Origin: Sphingomonadales bacterium UBA7471
GTDB taxonomy: Bacteria > Pseudomonadota > Alphaproteobacteria > Sphingomonadales > Sphingomonadaceae
Direction: 5' to 3'
DNA length: 58,781 nt
Assembly (NCBI GenBank): GCA_002479765.1
Contig: DLOZ01000029.1
Span: forward strand, 1 to 58,781
The number at the start of each line of letters is the position of its first letter. Position 1 is the stretch's first letter. Of the stretch, positions 36,378 through 44,872 are shown in pieces. The position numbers and the translations under genes were made by a program. The notes beneath the pieces are model-generated. The model was not told where the DNA came from. It saw only the letters and a program-made list of their open reading frames with translations, and made no database searches.

Positions 36378-38252
36378 TTATTTTTCGTCCGCCGCCTCTA
36401 TCCGTACCAACAATGCCTCGACCTGCACCTGTCCGCCAGCCTCTGCGTTTAGTTCCGCCACAACGCCGTCAAAGGGGGCGGTTAGGCTGTGCTCCATCTT
36501 CATCGCTTCTAGCGTGAGGAGCCTCTGCCCCTTGGTCACCACATCGCCCGCCGCGACATCGACTGCGATGATCCGGCCCGGCATGGGGGAGAATATGTCT
36601 CCGTCATGGGCCGATGCATGGGCGCCGCCTGCATAGCGATAAGGTTCGACCCACCAAGTCTGCCCATTTCCAGTCTGGAAAAATCCGCTTGGAGCGTTTT
36701 GGCTAAAAACGAACGGCCGCGGGTCGACATATTCAACAATGGGAATGTCGACTTCGGTTGCGATCCCGTCAACCGACAGAACCGCCTTGTGATTGCGATC
36801 ACCGTTGAGCCGGAAACCCGCAATGGCTTGATGGGTATACTGCTCTGCGCTCCGCGCCAGATCATCAATATCCGCGTTCTCGTCAGGTATCAAATCGTCG
36901 CCCGCGCGCTGTAGCAGGCCGGTATCGACGTTGCCGGACGCAAAATCAGGATGCTCAAGCGCGTTGATAAGAAACGCAGCATTGTTTTTAACCGGCCAAA
37001 TTTTGCTGTCGTTCAAAGCCCATGCAAGCGACTGTATCGCGCCTTCGCGGTCCAAATCATGGGCGATCATTTTGGCAATCATTGGGTCATAAAATGGTGA
37101 GACTTCGGACCCCTGACACACGCCGGTATCAATCCGGACACTGCCGTCGAGCTCAAAAAACTCTAACCTGCCAACGCTCGGCAAGAAGCCCTTCGCCGGA
37201 TCTTCGGCATAAAGTCGCGCTTCGATGGCATGACCATCAATGCGCAACTCATCCTGCCGAAGCGGAAGCGGTTCACCGCTCGCCACGCGCAGTTGCCATT
37301 CGACGAGATCGACGCCGGTGATCTCCTCGGTCACGGGATGTTCGACCTGCAACCGCGTATTCATTTCCATAAACCAGATGCGGTCGACGCGCAGGCCTTC
37401 GGAGGCGTCGGCGATGAACTCGATTGTACCTGCACCGACATAATCGACCGCCTTGGCCGCCTTCACCGCCGCCGCGCAGAGCTGTTCACGTGTTGCTTCG
37501 TCCATGCCGGGAGCGGGGGCTTCCTCGATCACCTTTTGGTGGCGGCGTTGCAGCGAACAATCACGTTCGAACAGATGGACGATATTGCCGTGCGTGTCGC
37601 CAAACACCTGCACCTCAATATGGCGCGGGCGCTGAATATATTTTTCGATCAGGACATGCGCGTTGCCGAACGAGGCGGAAGCCTCACGCTGGCACGACGC
37701 GAGCGCGTCGGCAAAGTCCGCCGCATCATCGACCTTGCGCATCCCCTTGCCGCCGCCGCCCGCGACGGCCTTGATGAGCACGGGATAGCCGATCTCGGCG
37801 GCTTGCTGCCCAAGGAACACGGGGTCCTGGTTCTCGCCCATATAGCCGGGGGTGACGGGCACACCCGCCTCGGCCATCAATGTCTTAGCCGCATCCTTCA
37901 AACCCATCGCGGTGATGCTGGCGGGTGCCGGCCCGACCCAGATAAGGCCAGCGTCGATTACGGCTTGCGCGAATTCCGCGTTTTCGGACAGAAAGCCATA
38001 GCCCGGATGGATCGCCTCGGCTCCGCTGGCCTTGGCCGCGGCGATGATCTTTTCGCCCACCAAATAGCTCTCACGTGCCGCAGACGCCCCGATATGCACC
38101 GCCGCGTCGGCTTCCCGCACATGCAGCGCCTTGGCATCGGCATCCGAATAGACCGCAACGGTGCGAATACCCATCGAACGCGCCGTGCGGATGATCCGGC
38201 AGGCAATTTCGCCACGGTTGGCGATGAGGAGGGACTGGATCATCTTGCTCAC
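36378..38252 (-). CDS. methylcrotonyl-CoA carboxylase, biotin-containing subunit
   Basis: The alpha subunit of an acyl-CoA carboxylase: biotin carboxylase domain (LLIANRGEIACRIIRTA near residue 7, GGGGKGMR and EMNTRLQVEHPVTE), a linker, and a C-terminal biotin domain with the lysine in LEAMKMEH. It carboxylates biotin with ATP and bicarbonate. The partner gene just upstream is of the MccB type, which makes 3-methylcrotonyl-CoA the likely substrate in leucine breakdown. The GTG at 38252 overlaps the mccB stop (GTGA); an ATG at 38243 is an alternative. 624 aa. Confidence 0.88.
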   Translation of the reverse strand: MSKMIQSLLIANRGEIACRIIRTARSMGIRTVAVYSDADAKALHVREADAAVHIGASAARESYLVGEKIIAAAKASGAEAIHPGYGFLSENAEFAQAVIDAGLIWVGPAPASITAMGLKDAAKTLMAEAGVPVTPGYMGENQDPVFLGQQAAEIGYPVLIKAVAGGGGKGMRKVDDAADFADALASCQREASASFGNAHVLIEKYIQRPRHIEVQVFGDTHGNIVHLFERDCSLQRRHQKVIEEAPAPGMDEATREQLCAAAVKAAKAVDYVGAGTIEFIADASEGLRVDRIWFMEMNTRLQVEHPVTEEITGVDLVEWQLRVASGEPLPLRQDELRIDGHAIEARLYAEDPAKGFLPSVGRLEFFELDGSVRIDTGVCQGSEVSPFYDPMIAKMIAHDLDREGAIQSLAWALNDSKIWPVKNNAAFLINALEHPDFASGNVDTGLLQRAGDDLIPDENADIDDLARSAEQYTHQAIAGFRLNGDRNHKAVLSVDGIATEVDIPIVEYVDPRPFVFSQNAPSGFFQTGNGQTWWVEPYRYAGGAHASAHDGDIFSPMPGRIIAVDVAAGDVVTKGQRLLTLEAMKMEHSLTAPFDGVVAELNAEAGGQVQVEALLVRIEAADEK

Positions 38253-39850
38253 ATCCGGAACACCCCAAAGCGGGGCGCCTCCTCGACGGGAGCGTTTAGC
38301 GCTGCGGCGAAGGCCAGCCCCAGCACATCCCTTGTCTGCGCCGGGTCGATAATCCCATCATCCCACAGGCGCGATGTCGCGTAATAGGGGTTGCCCTCGT
38401 CTTCATATTTCTGCCGGATAGGCGCCTTGAACGCTTCGGCTTCTTCTGGGGTCCATGTCGCAGCGTCGCGGTGGACGGTCGCCAGCACGCTCGCGGCCTG
38501 CTCGCCGCCCATGACCGAGATGCGCGCATTGGGCCAAGTGAACAGGAAACGTGGGCTATAAGCCCGTCCACACATGCCGTAATTGCCCGCGCCAAAGCTG
38601 CCGCCGATCAAGACGGTGATCTTGGGCACGCTCGCTGTGGCGACGGCGGTGACAAGCTTTGCGCCATGTTTGGCGATGCCCTCCGCCTCATATTTGCCGC
38701 CGACCATGAAGCCGCTGATATTCTGCAGGAACAGCAACGGTATCCGCCGCTGACAGGCAAGTTCGATGAAATGCGCGCCTTTGACCGCACTTTCCGAAAA
38801 CAATACGCCGTTATTCGCGAGGATCGCGACGGGCATGCCCCAGATATGCGCAAAGCCGCAGACCAACGTCGTGCCGTACAGCGCCTTGAATTCATGAAAC
38901 TCGCTGCCGTCGACCAGGCGCGCGATGACTTCGTGCACATCATAAGGCGCGCGCACGTCGTCGGGGATGACGCCGTAAAGTTCGTCGGTGTCGTATTTGG
39001 GGGCCCGTGGTTCCTTCAAATCAATGTCGGGTTTGTGGGTTGGCCCTAAGTGGCTGATGATATCGCGCACGATGGTCAGCGCATGTTCGTCATTCTCCGC
39101 GACATGATCGACCACGCCCGATTTGCGGCCGTGCAGATCGCCGCCGCCCAAATCTTCGGCGCTGATTTCCTCACCCGTCGCAGCCTTGACCAATGGCGGG
39201 CCAGCGAGGAAGATTGTGCCTTGATTGCGGACGATGACACTCTCGTCCGACATCGCCGGAACATAGGCGCCACCCGCGGTGCAACTGCCCATGACGCAGG
39301 CGATTTGCGGAATGCCCTTGGCGCTCATATTCGCTTGATTGAAGAAGATACGCCCGAAATGCTCGCGGTCGGGGAAAACCTCGTCCTGATGCGGCAGGTT
39401 CGCACCGCCGCTGTCGACCAAATAAATACACGGCAAGTGATTGGCCTCGGCAATTTCCTGTGCGCGCAAATGCTTTTTGACGGTCATCGGGTAGTAGGTG
39501 CCACCCTTCACCGTCGCGTCATTGCACACGATCATACACTGGTGCCCCGAAACGCGACCTATCCCGCAAATCAAACCCGCGCCGGGAATCTCACCATCGT
39601 AAAGGTCATTGGCCGCAAGCTGGCCGATTTCCAAAAATGGTGAGCCGGGATCAAGCAGACGCTCGACGCGCTCGCGCGGAAGCAGTTTGCCGCGCGATGT
39701 ATGCCGTTCGCGTGACTTTTCATTGCCGCCCAATGCGGCCTCGGCAACCTTTGCCCACAGTTCATCGCGCAGCGCACGGTTGTGCGCGACACGTTTTTTG
39801 TAGTCGTCAGATTCGGTGTTGATTTGGGTCGATAAAGTCGGTGCGCTCAT
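38249..39850 (-). CDS. methylcrotonyl-CoA carboxylase, carboxyltransferase subunit
   Basis: The beta subunit that moves CO2 from biotin to the acyl-CoA. The 533 aa hold two crotonase-like halves: GGAYVPAMSDESVIV and GTIFLAGPPLVKAATGEE in the first, GGSFGAGNYGMCGRAYSP and FTWPNARISVMGGEQAA in the second, the last being diagnostic of MccB rather than AccD or PccB. It lies upstream of the biotin subunit with a 4-bp overlap. The isovaleryl-CoA dehydrogenase expected before it is not in this gene's immediate neighbourhood. Confidence 0.92.
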   Translation of the reverse strand: MSAPTLSTQINTESDDYKKRVAHNRALRDELWAKVAEAALGGNEKSRERHTSRGKLLPRERVERLLDPGSPFLEIGQLAANDLYDGEIPGAGLICGIGRVSGHQCMIVCNDATVKGGTYYPMTVKKHLRAQEIAEANHLPCIYLVDSGGANLPHQDEVFPDREHFGRIFFNQANMSAKGIPQIACVMGSCTAGGAYVPAMSDESVIVRNQGTIFLAGPPLVKAATGEEISAEDLGGGDLHGRKSGVVDHVAENDEHALTIVRDIISHLGPTHKPDIDLKEPRAPKYDTDELYGVIPDDVRAPYDVHEVIARLVDGSEFHEFKALYGTTLVCGFAHIWGMPVAILANNGVLFSESAVKGAHFIELACQRRIPLLFLQNISGFMVGGKYEAEGIAKHGAKLVTAVATASVPKITVLIGGSFGAGNYGMCGRAYSPRFLFTWPNARISVMGGEQAASVLATVHRDAATWTPEEAEAFKAPIRQKYEDEGNPYYATSRLWDDGIIDPAQTRDVLGLAFAAALNAPVEEAPRFGVFRM

Positions 39851-39854
39851 CGTT

Positions 39855-40274
39855 TCAGTTGAAACGATTTTGCAGATTTAGCAAGGCCATCGCCGCAATG
39901 GCTGCCTCGCCGCCCTTGTCTTTCCGCTTGGGATCAGCGCGGACGATTGCTTGTTCTTCATTCTCGACGGTCAAAATGCCGTTACCAATGGCAATTCCGT
40001 CCATCGTCAACGCCATGATGCCGCGCGCGCTTTCGCCAGCGACGATTTCAAAATGATAGGTTTCGCCGCGAATAACGACGCCAATGGCAACAAAGCCATC
40101 ATATTGCTGCGTTTCGGCGGCCATCGCAATCGTGCCCGGAATTTCGAGCGCACCGGGAACGGTGATGACTTCGACCTCATGCCCCTTGGCTTTCAACGCG
40201 GCTTTTGCACCAGCAACCAGCATATCATTCAAATGGTCGTAGAACCGCGCTTCAACTATTAAAAACTTTGCCAT
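39855..40274 (-). CDS. ribH: 6,7-dimethyl-8-ribityllumazine synthase
   Basis: Condenses the RibB product (3,4-dihydroxy-2-butanone 4-phosphate) with the ribitylamino-pyrimidine in riboflavin synthesis. FLIVEARFYDHLNDMLVAGA, TVPGALEIPGTIAMAA and VIRGETYHFEIVAGESARG (with the catalytic His) are the usual conserved stretches. 139 aa, at the short end of the family. Its ATG overlaps the upstream ribB stop (TAATG), so the pair is translationally coupled. Confidence 0.95.
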   Translation of the reverse strand: MAKFLIVEARFYDHLNDMLVAGAKAALKAKGHEVEVITVPGALEIPGTIAMAAETQQYDGFVAIGVVIRGETYHFEIVAGESARGIMALTMDGIAIGNGILTVENEEQAIVRADPKRKDKGGEAAIAAMALLNLQNRFN

Positions 40275-41575
40275 TATTCGCCTCCGGTACCGGGAATTGC
40301 GCGCTCGCCTACAATGGAAAGGCCATAGCCTTCAAGGCCAACCAGTGTGTGATGGGTGTTGGTCAGCAATATCATGTCGTGGACACCCAGCTCGGTCAGG
40401 ATTTGCGCGCCGCCACCATAATCGCGCAGCTCTTCGATTTCGGGCGCGCCAGCCTGCTTGCCTTCGGCGCGAAGCTGCATGAAACGCGAAACCATACCCT
40501 TCATCGGCTTGTTGATCACAACAATGACCCCTGCCCCTTCGGCCGCAATGGACTCCATCGAGCGCGAAAGAAGCCCGGAACGCTCATTTTCTTCGCCGAA
40601 CACGTCCACAAACATCGACATGGTGTGCATACGGACAAGTGTCGGCTTTTCGGGATCGATACGGCCTTTCACCAACGCCATTGTCTCGTCGCCTGTGGCT
40701 TTGTTGTAAAAGGTCATGGCGGTCCATTCACCGCCCCACTTGCTTTGGAACTTCATTTCCGCGCGTTTTTCGACCAGATGGTCATGCTGACGGCGATAGG
40801 CGATCAAATCGCGGATCGTGCCCATTTTCAAATTGTGCATGCGGGCAAACGCTACAAGGTCATCCATTCGCGCCATGGTGCCATCGTCCTTCATGATCTC
40901 GCAGATCACGCCCGAGGGGTTGAGACCGGCAAGCCGGCTGATGTCGACGGCCGCCTCGGTATGCCCTGCGCGCACGAGAACGCCGCCATCGCGCGCAGTC
41001 AGGGGGAAGACATGGCCGGGGGAAACAATGTCATCCGGCCCCATGGAGGCATCCACAGCGACCGAAATCGTGCGTGCGCGGTCAGCTGCGCTAATGCCGG
41101 TCGTGACGCCCTCACGCGCTTCTATGGACACCGTAAAGGCAGTCTGCATGCTTTCACGGTTCTCGCGCGCCATGGGCGTCAGGCCAAGCTGCTCGCAGCG
41201 CGCCTTTGTCATTGAAAGACAGATCAGGCCACGGCCATGGGTCGCCATGAAGTTGATCGCGTCCGGCGTTGCCATTTGCGCTGGAATGATAAGGTCGCCT
41301 TCATTTTCGCGGTCTTCATCATCAACGAGGATGTACATGCGGCCATTGCGGGCTTCTTCGATGATTTCTTCGATCGGAACGAGCGCAGGGGTGTCATCAT
41401 TCGAAAAGAGATAGCTTTCCAACTTACGCAGTGTTTCCGCTGTTGGATTCCAGCCTGCATCATCCAGATCACGCAAGGTATTGGCATGAAGACCCGCCGC
41501 ACGCGCAAGCCCCGAGCGCGACAAGCCGCCTTCGTTGACGAGATTACGAAGCTTTTCAATTAACTGGGTGGACAT
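40274..41575 (-). CDS. ribB: RibB with N-terminal HTH and degenerate RibA-like domain
   Basis: Dihydroxybutanone-phosphate synthase of riboflavin synthesis, 433 aa. An extra N-terminal Cro/XRE-like HTH (GLSRSGLARAAGLHANTLRDL, roughly 17-40, extending to 56) precedes the RibB domain (about 65-270; DDEDRENEGD, HTEAAVD). The C-terminal domain aligns with GTP cyclohydrolase II but its zinc cysteines are absent: where RibA has a Cys-rich DVFG..C.C segment, this has MFVDVFGEENERSGLLSRS. Cyclohydrolase activity is therefore unlikely. The ATG at 41575 follows GGAGG. Two perfect palindromes lie upstream. Confidence 0.88.
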   Translation of the reverse strand: MSTQLIEKLRNLVNEGGLSRSGLARAAGLHANTLRDLDDAGWNPTAETLRKLESYLFSNDDTPALVPIEEIIEEARNGRMYILVDDEDRENEGDLIIPAQMATPDAINFMATHGRGLICLSMTKARCEQLGLTPMARENRESMQTAFTVSIEAREGVTTGISAADRARTISVAVDASMGPDDIVSPGHVFPLTARDGGVLVRAGHTEAAVDISRLAGLNPSGVICEIMKDDGTMARMDDLVAFARMHNLKMGTIRDLIAYRRQHDHLVEKRAEMKFQSKWGGEWTAMTFYNKATGDETMALVKGRIDPEKPTLVRMHTMSMFVDVFGEENERSGLLSRSMESIAAEGAGVIVVINKPMKGMVSRFMQLRAEGKQAGAPEIEELRDYGGGAQILTELGVHDMILLTNTHHTLVGLEGYGLSIVGERAIPGTGGE

Positions 41576-41595
41576 ATGACCTCCAACATTCGCAG

Positions 41596-41619
41596 AATAG
41601 CGAAACATGATTCGCTATT
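41596..41619 (-). promoter_or_regulatory. perfect inverted repeat upstream of ribB
   Basis: AATAGCGAA-ACATGA-TTCGCTATT, a 9-bp perfect inverted repeat with 6-base spacer, 20 bases from the ribB start and overlapping its predicted -10 region (41615-41620). Good operator candidate for a dimeric HTH protein. Confidence 0.55.
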
Positions 41620-41628
41620 TTCACACTG

Positions 41629-41659
41629 CAATGTGATTGTCAAAGCATGAATCACATTG
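41629..41659. promoter_or_regulatory. 10-bp perfect inverted repeat between divergent promoters
   Basis: CAATGTGATT-N11-AATCACATTG. The spacer contains TTGACA (leftward, ribB, 41643-41638) and TTGTCA (rightward, DUF2855 gene, 41637-41642; a TATGTT lies 18 bases on). The half-sites are spaced two helical turns apart. It could control both divergent promoters at once. Confidence 0.55.
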
Positions 41660-41678
41660 ATATGTTGAGGAGAGTGTC

Positions 41679-42767
41679 ATGGCGCAGACAATATGGGTAA
41701 ACAAAGCGAAGCTTTCGGAAAATATGGTCCATGATGCCGACCTGCCCATATTGGCGGATGGCGCACTCCGGCTGAAAATCGAGAGCTTCTCGGTAACCGC
41801 AAACAACATCACTTATGCCGTCATTGGCGATATGTTTGGATATTGGAACTTCTTTCCGGCTGAAGGCGCGTGGGGCGTCGTTCCCATGTGGGGGCACGCG
41901 GTGGTCACAGAGTCCCGCCACCCCGAAATCTCCGTTGGTGAGCGCGTGTACGGCTATCTTCCGATGGGCACGCATTTGGACGTCTTGCCCGGAAAAGTGA
42001 GCGCTAGCGGCTTCACCGACACCGCAGCCCATCGGCAGCCCATGAGCCCGATCTATAACCAGTATAGCCTTATCAATGCGGACCCCGAGCATGATCCCGC
42101 CAAAGAGGCAGAGCGCATGCTATTTGGGCCTTTGTTCAAAACGGGCTTTCTCATTGAAGCCATGTTCCGCCGCGAAGATTGGTTCGGCGCGCAGAATCTG
42201 GTCATGACCAGCGCGTCATCGAAAACATCTATGAGCCTCGCGAGCGTTGCGAAGGACTTGTCGCCGCATATCAAGCGGATTGGCCTGACATCAAAAGGCA
42301 ATGTCGCGTTCGTTGCCAATTCAGGTCTCTATGACGAAGTCATCGCTTATGATGACGTTGGCAGTTTGCCGGCTGCTGCCTCGGTAGCCGTCGATTTTGC
42401 CGGTAACAGCGGATTGCTGCGCGGCATCCACGACGCGCTCGGGGAGCATCTAAAGTATAGCTGCCTTGTCGGCGCAACGCATGTCGATGCACGTGGCGCG
42501 AACAGCCCGGGCGGCAATGGCGATGCAATGCCGGGCCCCAAGCCCATTCTTTTCTTCGCCCCCGACCACGCCGTCGCCACCATTCAGGAACTTGGCCCCA
42601 AGGGCTTTGGCGAAGCGGTTGCCACAAGCTGGAAAAGCTTCCTTGGCGCCGTGGACGGTGTCGTGAAAATCGATGAACGCACTGGAATAACGACAGCTAT
42701 TCGCGCGTTCACCGACACATTTCAGGGCAAAGCAGATCCCGCGATCGGGATTATTATTCGTCCTTGA
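41679..42767 (+). CDS. DUF2855 family protein
   Basis: A 362-aa protein related to medium-chain dehydrogenase/reductases but annotated only as DUF2855. The N-terminal GroES-like part has NNITYAVIGDMFGYWNFFP and GVVPMWGHAVV; a Rossmann-like half begins near LVMTSASSKTSMSLA and its glycine pattern is not the classic GxGxxG. No reaction is known. GAGGAG precedes the ATG. Divergent from ribB across 103 bp, sharing palindromic operators; the 3' end overlaps the amidohydrolase gene by 14 bp. Confidence 0.8.
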   Translation: MAQTIWVNKAKLSENMVHDADLPILADGALRLKIESFSVTANNITYAVIGDMFGYWNFFPAEGAWGVVPMWGHAVVTESRHPEISVGERVYGYLPMGTHLDVLPGKVSASGFTDTAAHRQPMSPIYNQYSLINADPEHDPAKEAERMLFGPLFKTGFLIEAMFRREDWFGAQNLVMTSASSKTSMSLASVAKDLSPHIKRIGLTSKGNVAFVANSGLYDEVIAYDDVGSLPAAASVAVDFAGNSGLLRGIHDALGEHLKYSCLVGATHVDARGANSPGGNGDAMPGPKPILFFAPDHAVATIQELGPKGFGEAVATSWKSFLGAVDGVVKIDERTGITTAIRAFTDTFQGKADPAIGIIIRP

Positions 42768-44058
42768 AAACCCGGCCATCCTTCATCACGAACTTCACCG
42801 CCTTCAAAACGGTGACGTCTGATGTGGGATCGCCTGCAACGGCAATAAGATCGGCCGCTTTGCCGGGTTCAAGGCTGCCCACTTCCTTCTCCACGCCTAA
42901 CAAAGTTGCCGCGTTCATCGTCGCAGCCTGTATGGCCGCGCTGGCGGGCATGCCATGCTTGACCATCAGCTCGAACTCGTCCGCGTTCTTTCCATGCTTT
43001 GAGACACCGGCATCTGTCCCAAACGCAATTTTCACGCCAGCTGGATACGCCTTTGCAAGACTTTTACCCGTAACGCCAATGCGCCATTTAACCTTTGCCA
43101 AAACGTCTGGCGGATAGGCATTGGGGTTCGCGGCAAGCCGTTCAATGTACCCATTCACAGTTGAGAGCGTCGGGACATAATATGCGCCCGCCATTTTGAA
43201 CAATTTGATGCTCGCATCGGTCAGCATCGTCCCATGTTCGATAGAGTCGGCACCAACGGCAAGCGCTGCATCAATGCCATCATCGCCATGGGCGTGCACG
43301 GCGACTTTCTTGCCATATAAATGTGCGGTATCGACCAATGCCTTAACTTCATCATCAAATAATTGCCGGCCAAGGCCCGCGCCAATGCGGCTGTTTACGC
43401 CGCCTGTTGTTGCTATCTTGATGACATCTACGCCGCGCCGGATTTGCTTACGCACAGCCTGACGACAGCTTTCGACGCCATCGCACAGATTGTCTTGGTT
43501 GATACTGTTATGCAGATCTTCCGAAACCGACAGCGTCGCATCCATATGGCCGCTTGTCGTCGAAATAGAGCGCCCCGCATCGATGATCCGTGGCCCCGGC
43601 AGCTCGCCGGCGGCAACGGCATCGCGGAGCGCCAGTGTCGCGCCGCTTCCATCGCCCAAATTGCGCACGGTGGTGAAGCCCGCCATCAGCGTTTTCTTTG
43701 CATTTGCGGCGGTGCGGTATGCAGCGCGGGCAGGACTATCGGTCACAGCCTCAATCAACGCTGCATTGCCGCCCGCATCGCTATCGAGATGCACATGGCT
43801 GTCGATCAAACCGGGAAGCACAAACGTGTCCTTCAAATCGATCAGCTTCGCGCCAGCTGGTCCGGGCTGATGCCCGGCCAAAATCTCGGCCACCCTGCCA
43901 TTACGAATGATGACAGTGGATGGACCGCGTGGCGGCGTTCCAGGCTTGTCGAGCAATTGCCCGGCATGGACGACAGTGACTTGTTCTACCGTCTGGGCCG
44001 CAAGGGGAGAGCTTGCCAGCAAAGCAGCACTCAGTGAAACAACAGCAAATATCTTCAT
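42754..44058 (-). CDS. exported amidohydrolase (Xaa-Pro dipeptidase/imidazolonepropionase-like)
   Basis: A 434-aa metal-dependent hydrolase with signal peptide (IFAVVSLSAALLASSPLAAQ), so periplasmic. Metal ligands: DSHVHLD, the carbamylated Lys in DVIKIATTGG, HAHGDDG, IEHGT and the Asp in FGTDAGVSKHG. This set fits the subfamily of prolidase-like and N-acyl amino acid hydrolases. Substrate not assignable. The ATG at 44058 comes four bases after the upstream TIGR03084 gene's stop. Confidence 0.88.
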   Translation of the reverse strand: MKIFAVVSLSAALLASSPLAAQTVEQVTVVHAGQLLDKPGTPPRGPSTVIIRNGRVAEILAGHQPGPAGAKLIDLKDTFVLPGLIDSHVHLDSDAGGNAALIEAVTDSPARAAYRTAANAKKTLMAGFTTVRNLGDGSGATLALRDAVAAGELPGPRIIDAGRSISTTSGHMDATLSVSEDLHNSINQDNLCDGVESCRQAVRKQIRRGVDVIKIATTGGVNSRIGAGLGRQLFDDEVKALVDTAHLYGKKVAVHAHGDDGIDAALAVGADSIEHGTMLTDASIKLFKMAGAYYVPTLSTVNGYIERLAANPNAYPPDVLAKVKWRIGVTGKSLAKAYPAGVKIAFGTDAGVSKHGKNADEFELMVKHGMPASAAIQAATMNAATLLGVEKEVGSLEPGKAADLIAVAGDPTSDVTVLKAVKFVMKDGRVFKDE

Positions 44059-44062
44059 TCGA

Positions 44063-44872
44063 TCAAACTCCCCTATTGGCCATGCAACGCGATCCCGCTG
44101 GCGGCGGATCTTGCGGCGGCCCGGCAAAACATTGTGCAACTGCCATCCACTGATGCGCGACTTCTCCGGTGACTGCAAGCGACGTATCAGCAATGTTGCG
44201 GCATTGGGTCACAACCTGACAAAATTCGGTCGCGCTGCCCGTAATGAGCCCACTGTCCGACGCCTCGCCATATTCCCATATCGTACCGGATGGCGCAGTC
44301 AGACGGATCTGCGGCATTGGCCCCGGCGGGTCTTGGCGCCGGTTTTTCCACGTAAAGCCCCATGTATTGACGCCCAACCGGACGATATTGCCGATGCGGT
44401 CCTTATCCTCACGTGCGACGCCCAGAACATCATAAACCGCCTGTGCGTGCGCCCATGTTTCCATGAGACGCGCGGTTATGGAGCTTAGCGCGCTCATATC
44501 GGGCCCGACCCATTTTAGCCGCAGTTTCGGATCGGCCTCGGCAAAAGCCGCAGCAACGGCCTCAGCCCGTTCCAGCCACGCATGGAGCAAAGCCTGTCCA
44601 GAAAGTCCATCCAAATAGGACGCCTCAAAAGCAGGTAATTTCCCGCCCCGGACTCCCTCCATCATCGCGGTGACAAATGCACCAAATGCCGCCTCATCCT
44701 GCAACGACAGATCCACCGCGATATTCCAGACATGCAAATGCCGGATGATGTTGTTGATCGTCCATCCTTTGAACTGCGTTTGCGTTTCGAAATCCAAATC
44801 GGACAGTGCAGCAAGAAGCCCTGCCAATGCTCTGCTCTCTTCCAAAAAGTCCGTTGCCGGCTGCATCACCAT
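44063..44872 (-). CDS. TIGR03084 family protein (DinB/maleylpyruvate isomerase-like)
   Basis: A roughly 269-aa protein whose first part is a four-helix DinB-like bundle (FKGWTINNIIRHLHVWNIAVD near residue 36, WAHAQAVYDVLGV near 140) with candidate metal-binding histidines. The family is often found beside acyl-CoA dehydrogenases; its biochemical role is unknown. The ATG at 44872 overlaps the dehydrogenase stop as TGATG; a GTG at 44875 and an ATG at 44866 are alternatives. Confidence 0.75.
   Translation of the reverse strand: MVMQPATDFLEESRALAGLLAALSDLDFETQTQFKGWTINNIIRHLHVWNIAVDLSLQDEAAFGAFVTAMMEGVRGGKLPAFEASYLDGLSGQALLHAWLERAEAVAAAFAEADPKLRLKWVGPDMSALSSITARLMETWAHAQAVYDVLGVAREDKDRIGNIVRLGVNTWGFTWKNRRQDPPGPMPQIRLTAPSGTIWEYGEASDSGLITGSATEFCQVVTQCRNIADTSLAVTGEVAHQWMAVAQCFAGPPQDPPPAGSRCMANRGV

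Noticed and set aside
37230..38384. 384-codon open frame on the + strand
   Set aside because: Antisense to the biotin carboxylase gene, low-complexity Arg/His/Asp composition typical of shadow frames.
41576..41678. FMN riboswitch upstream of ribB
   Set aside because: The gap is too short and lacks the conserved riboswitch segments; it holds palindromes instead.
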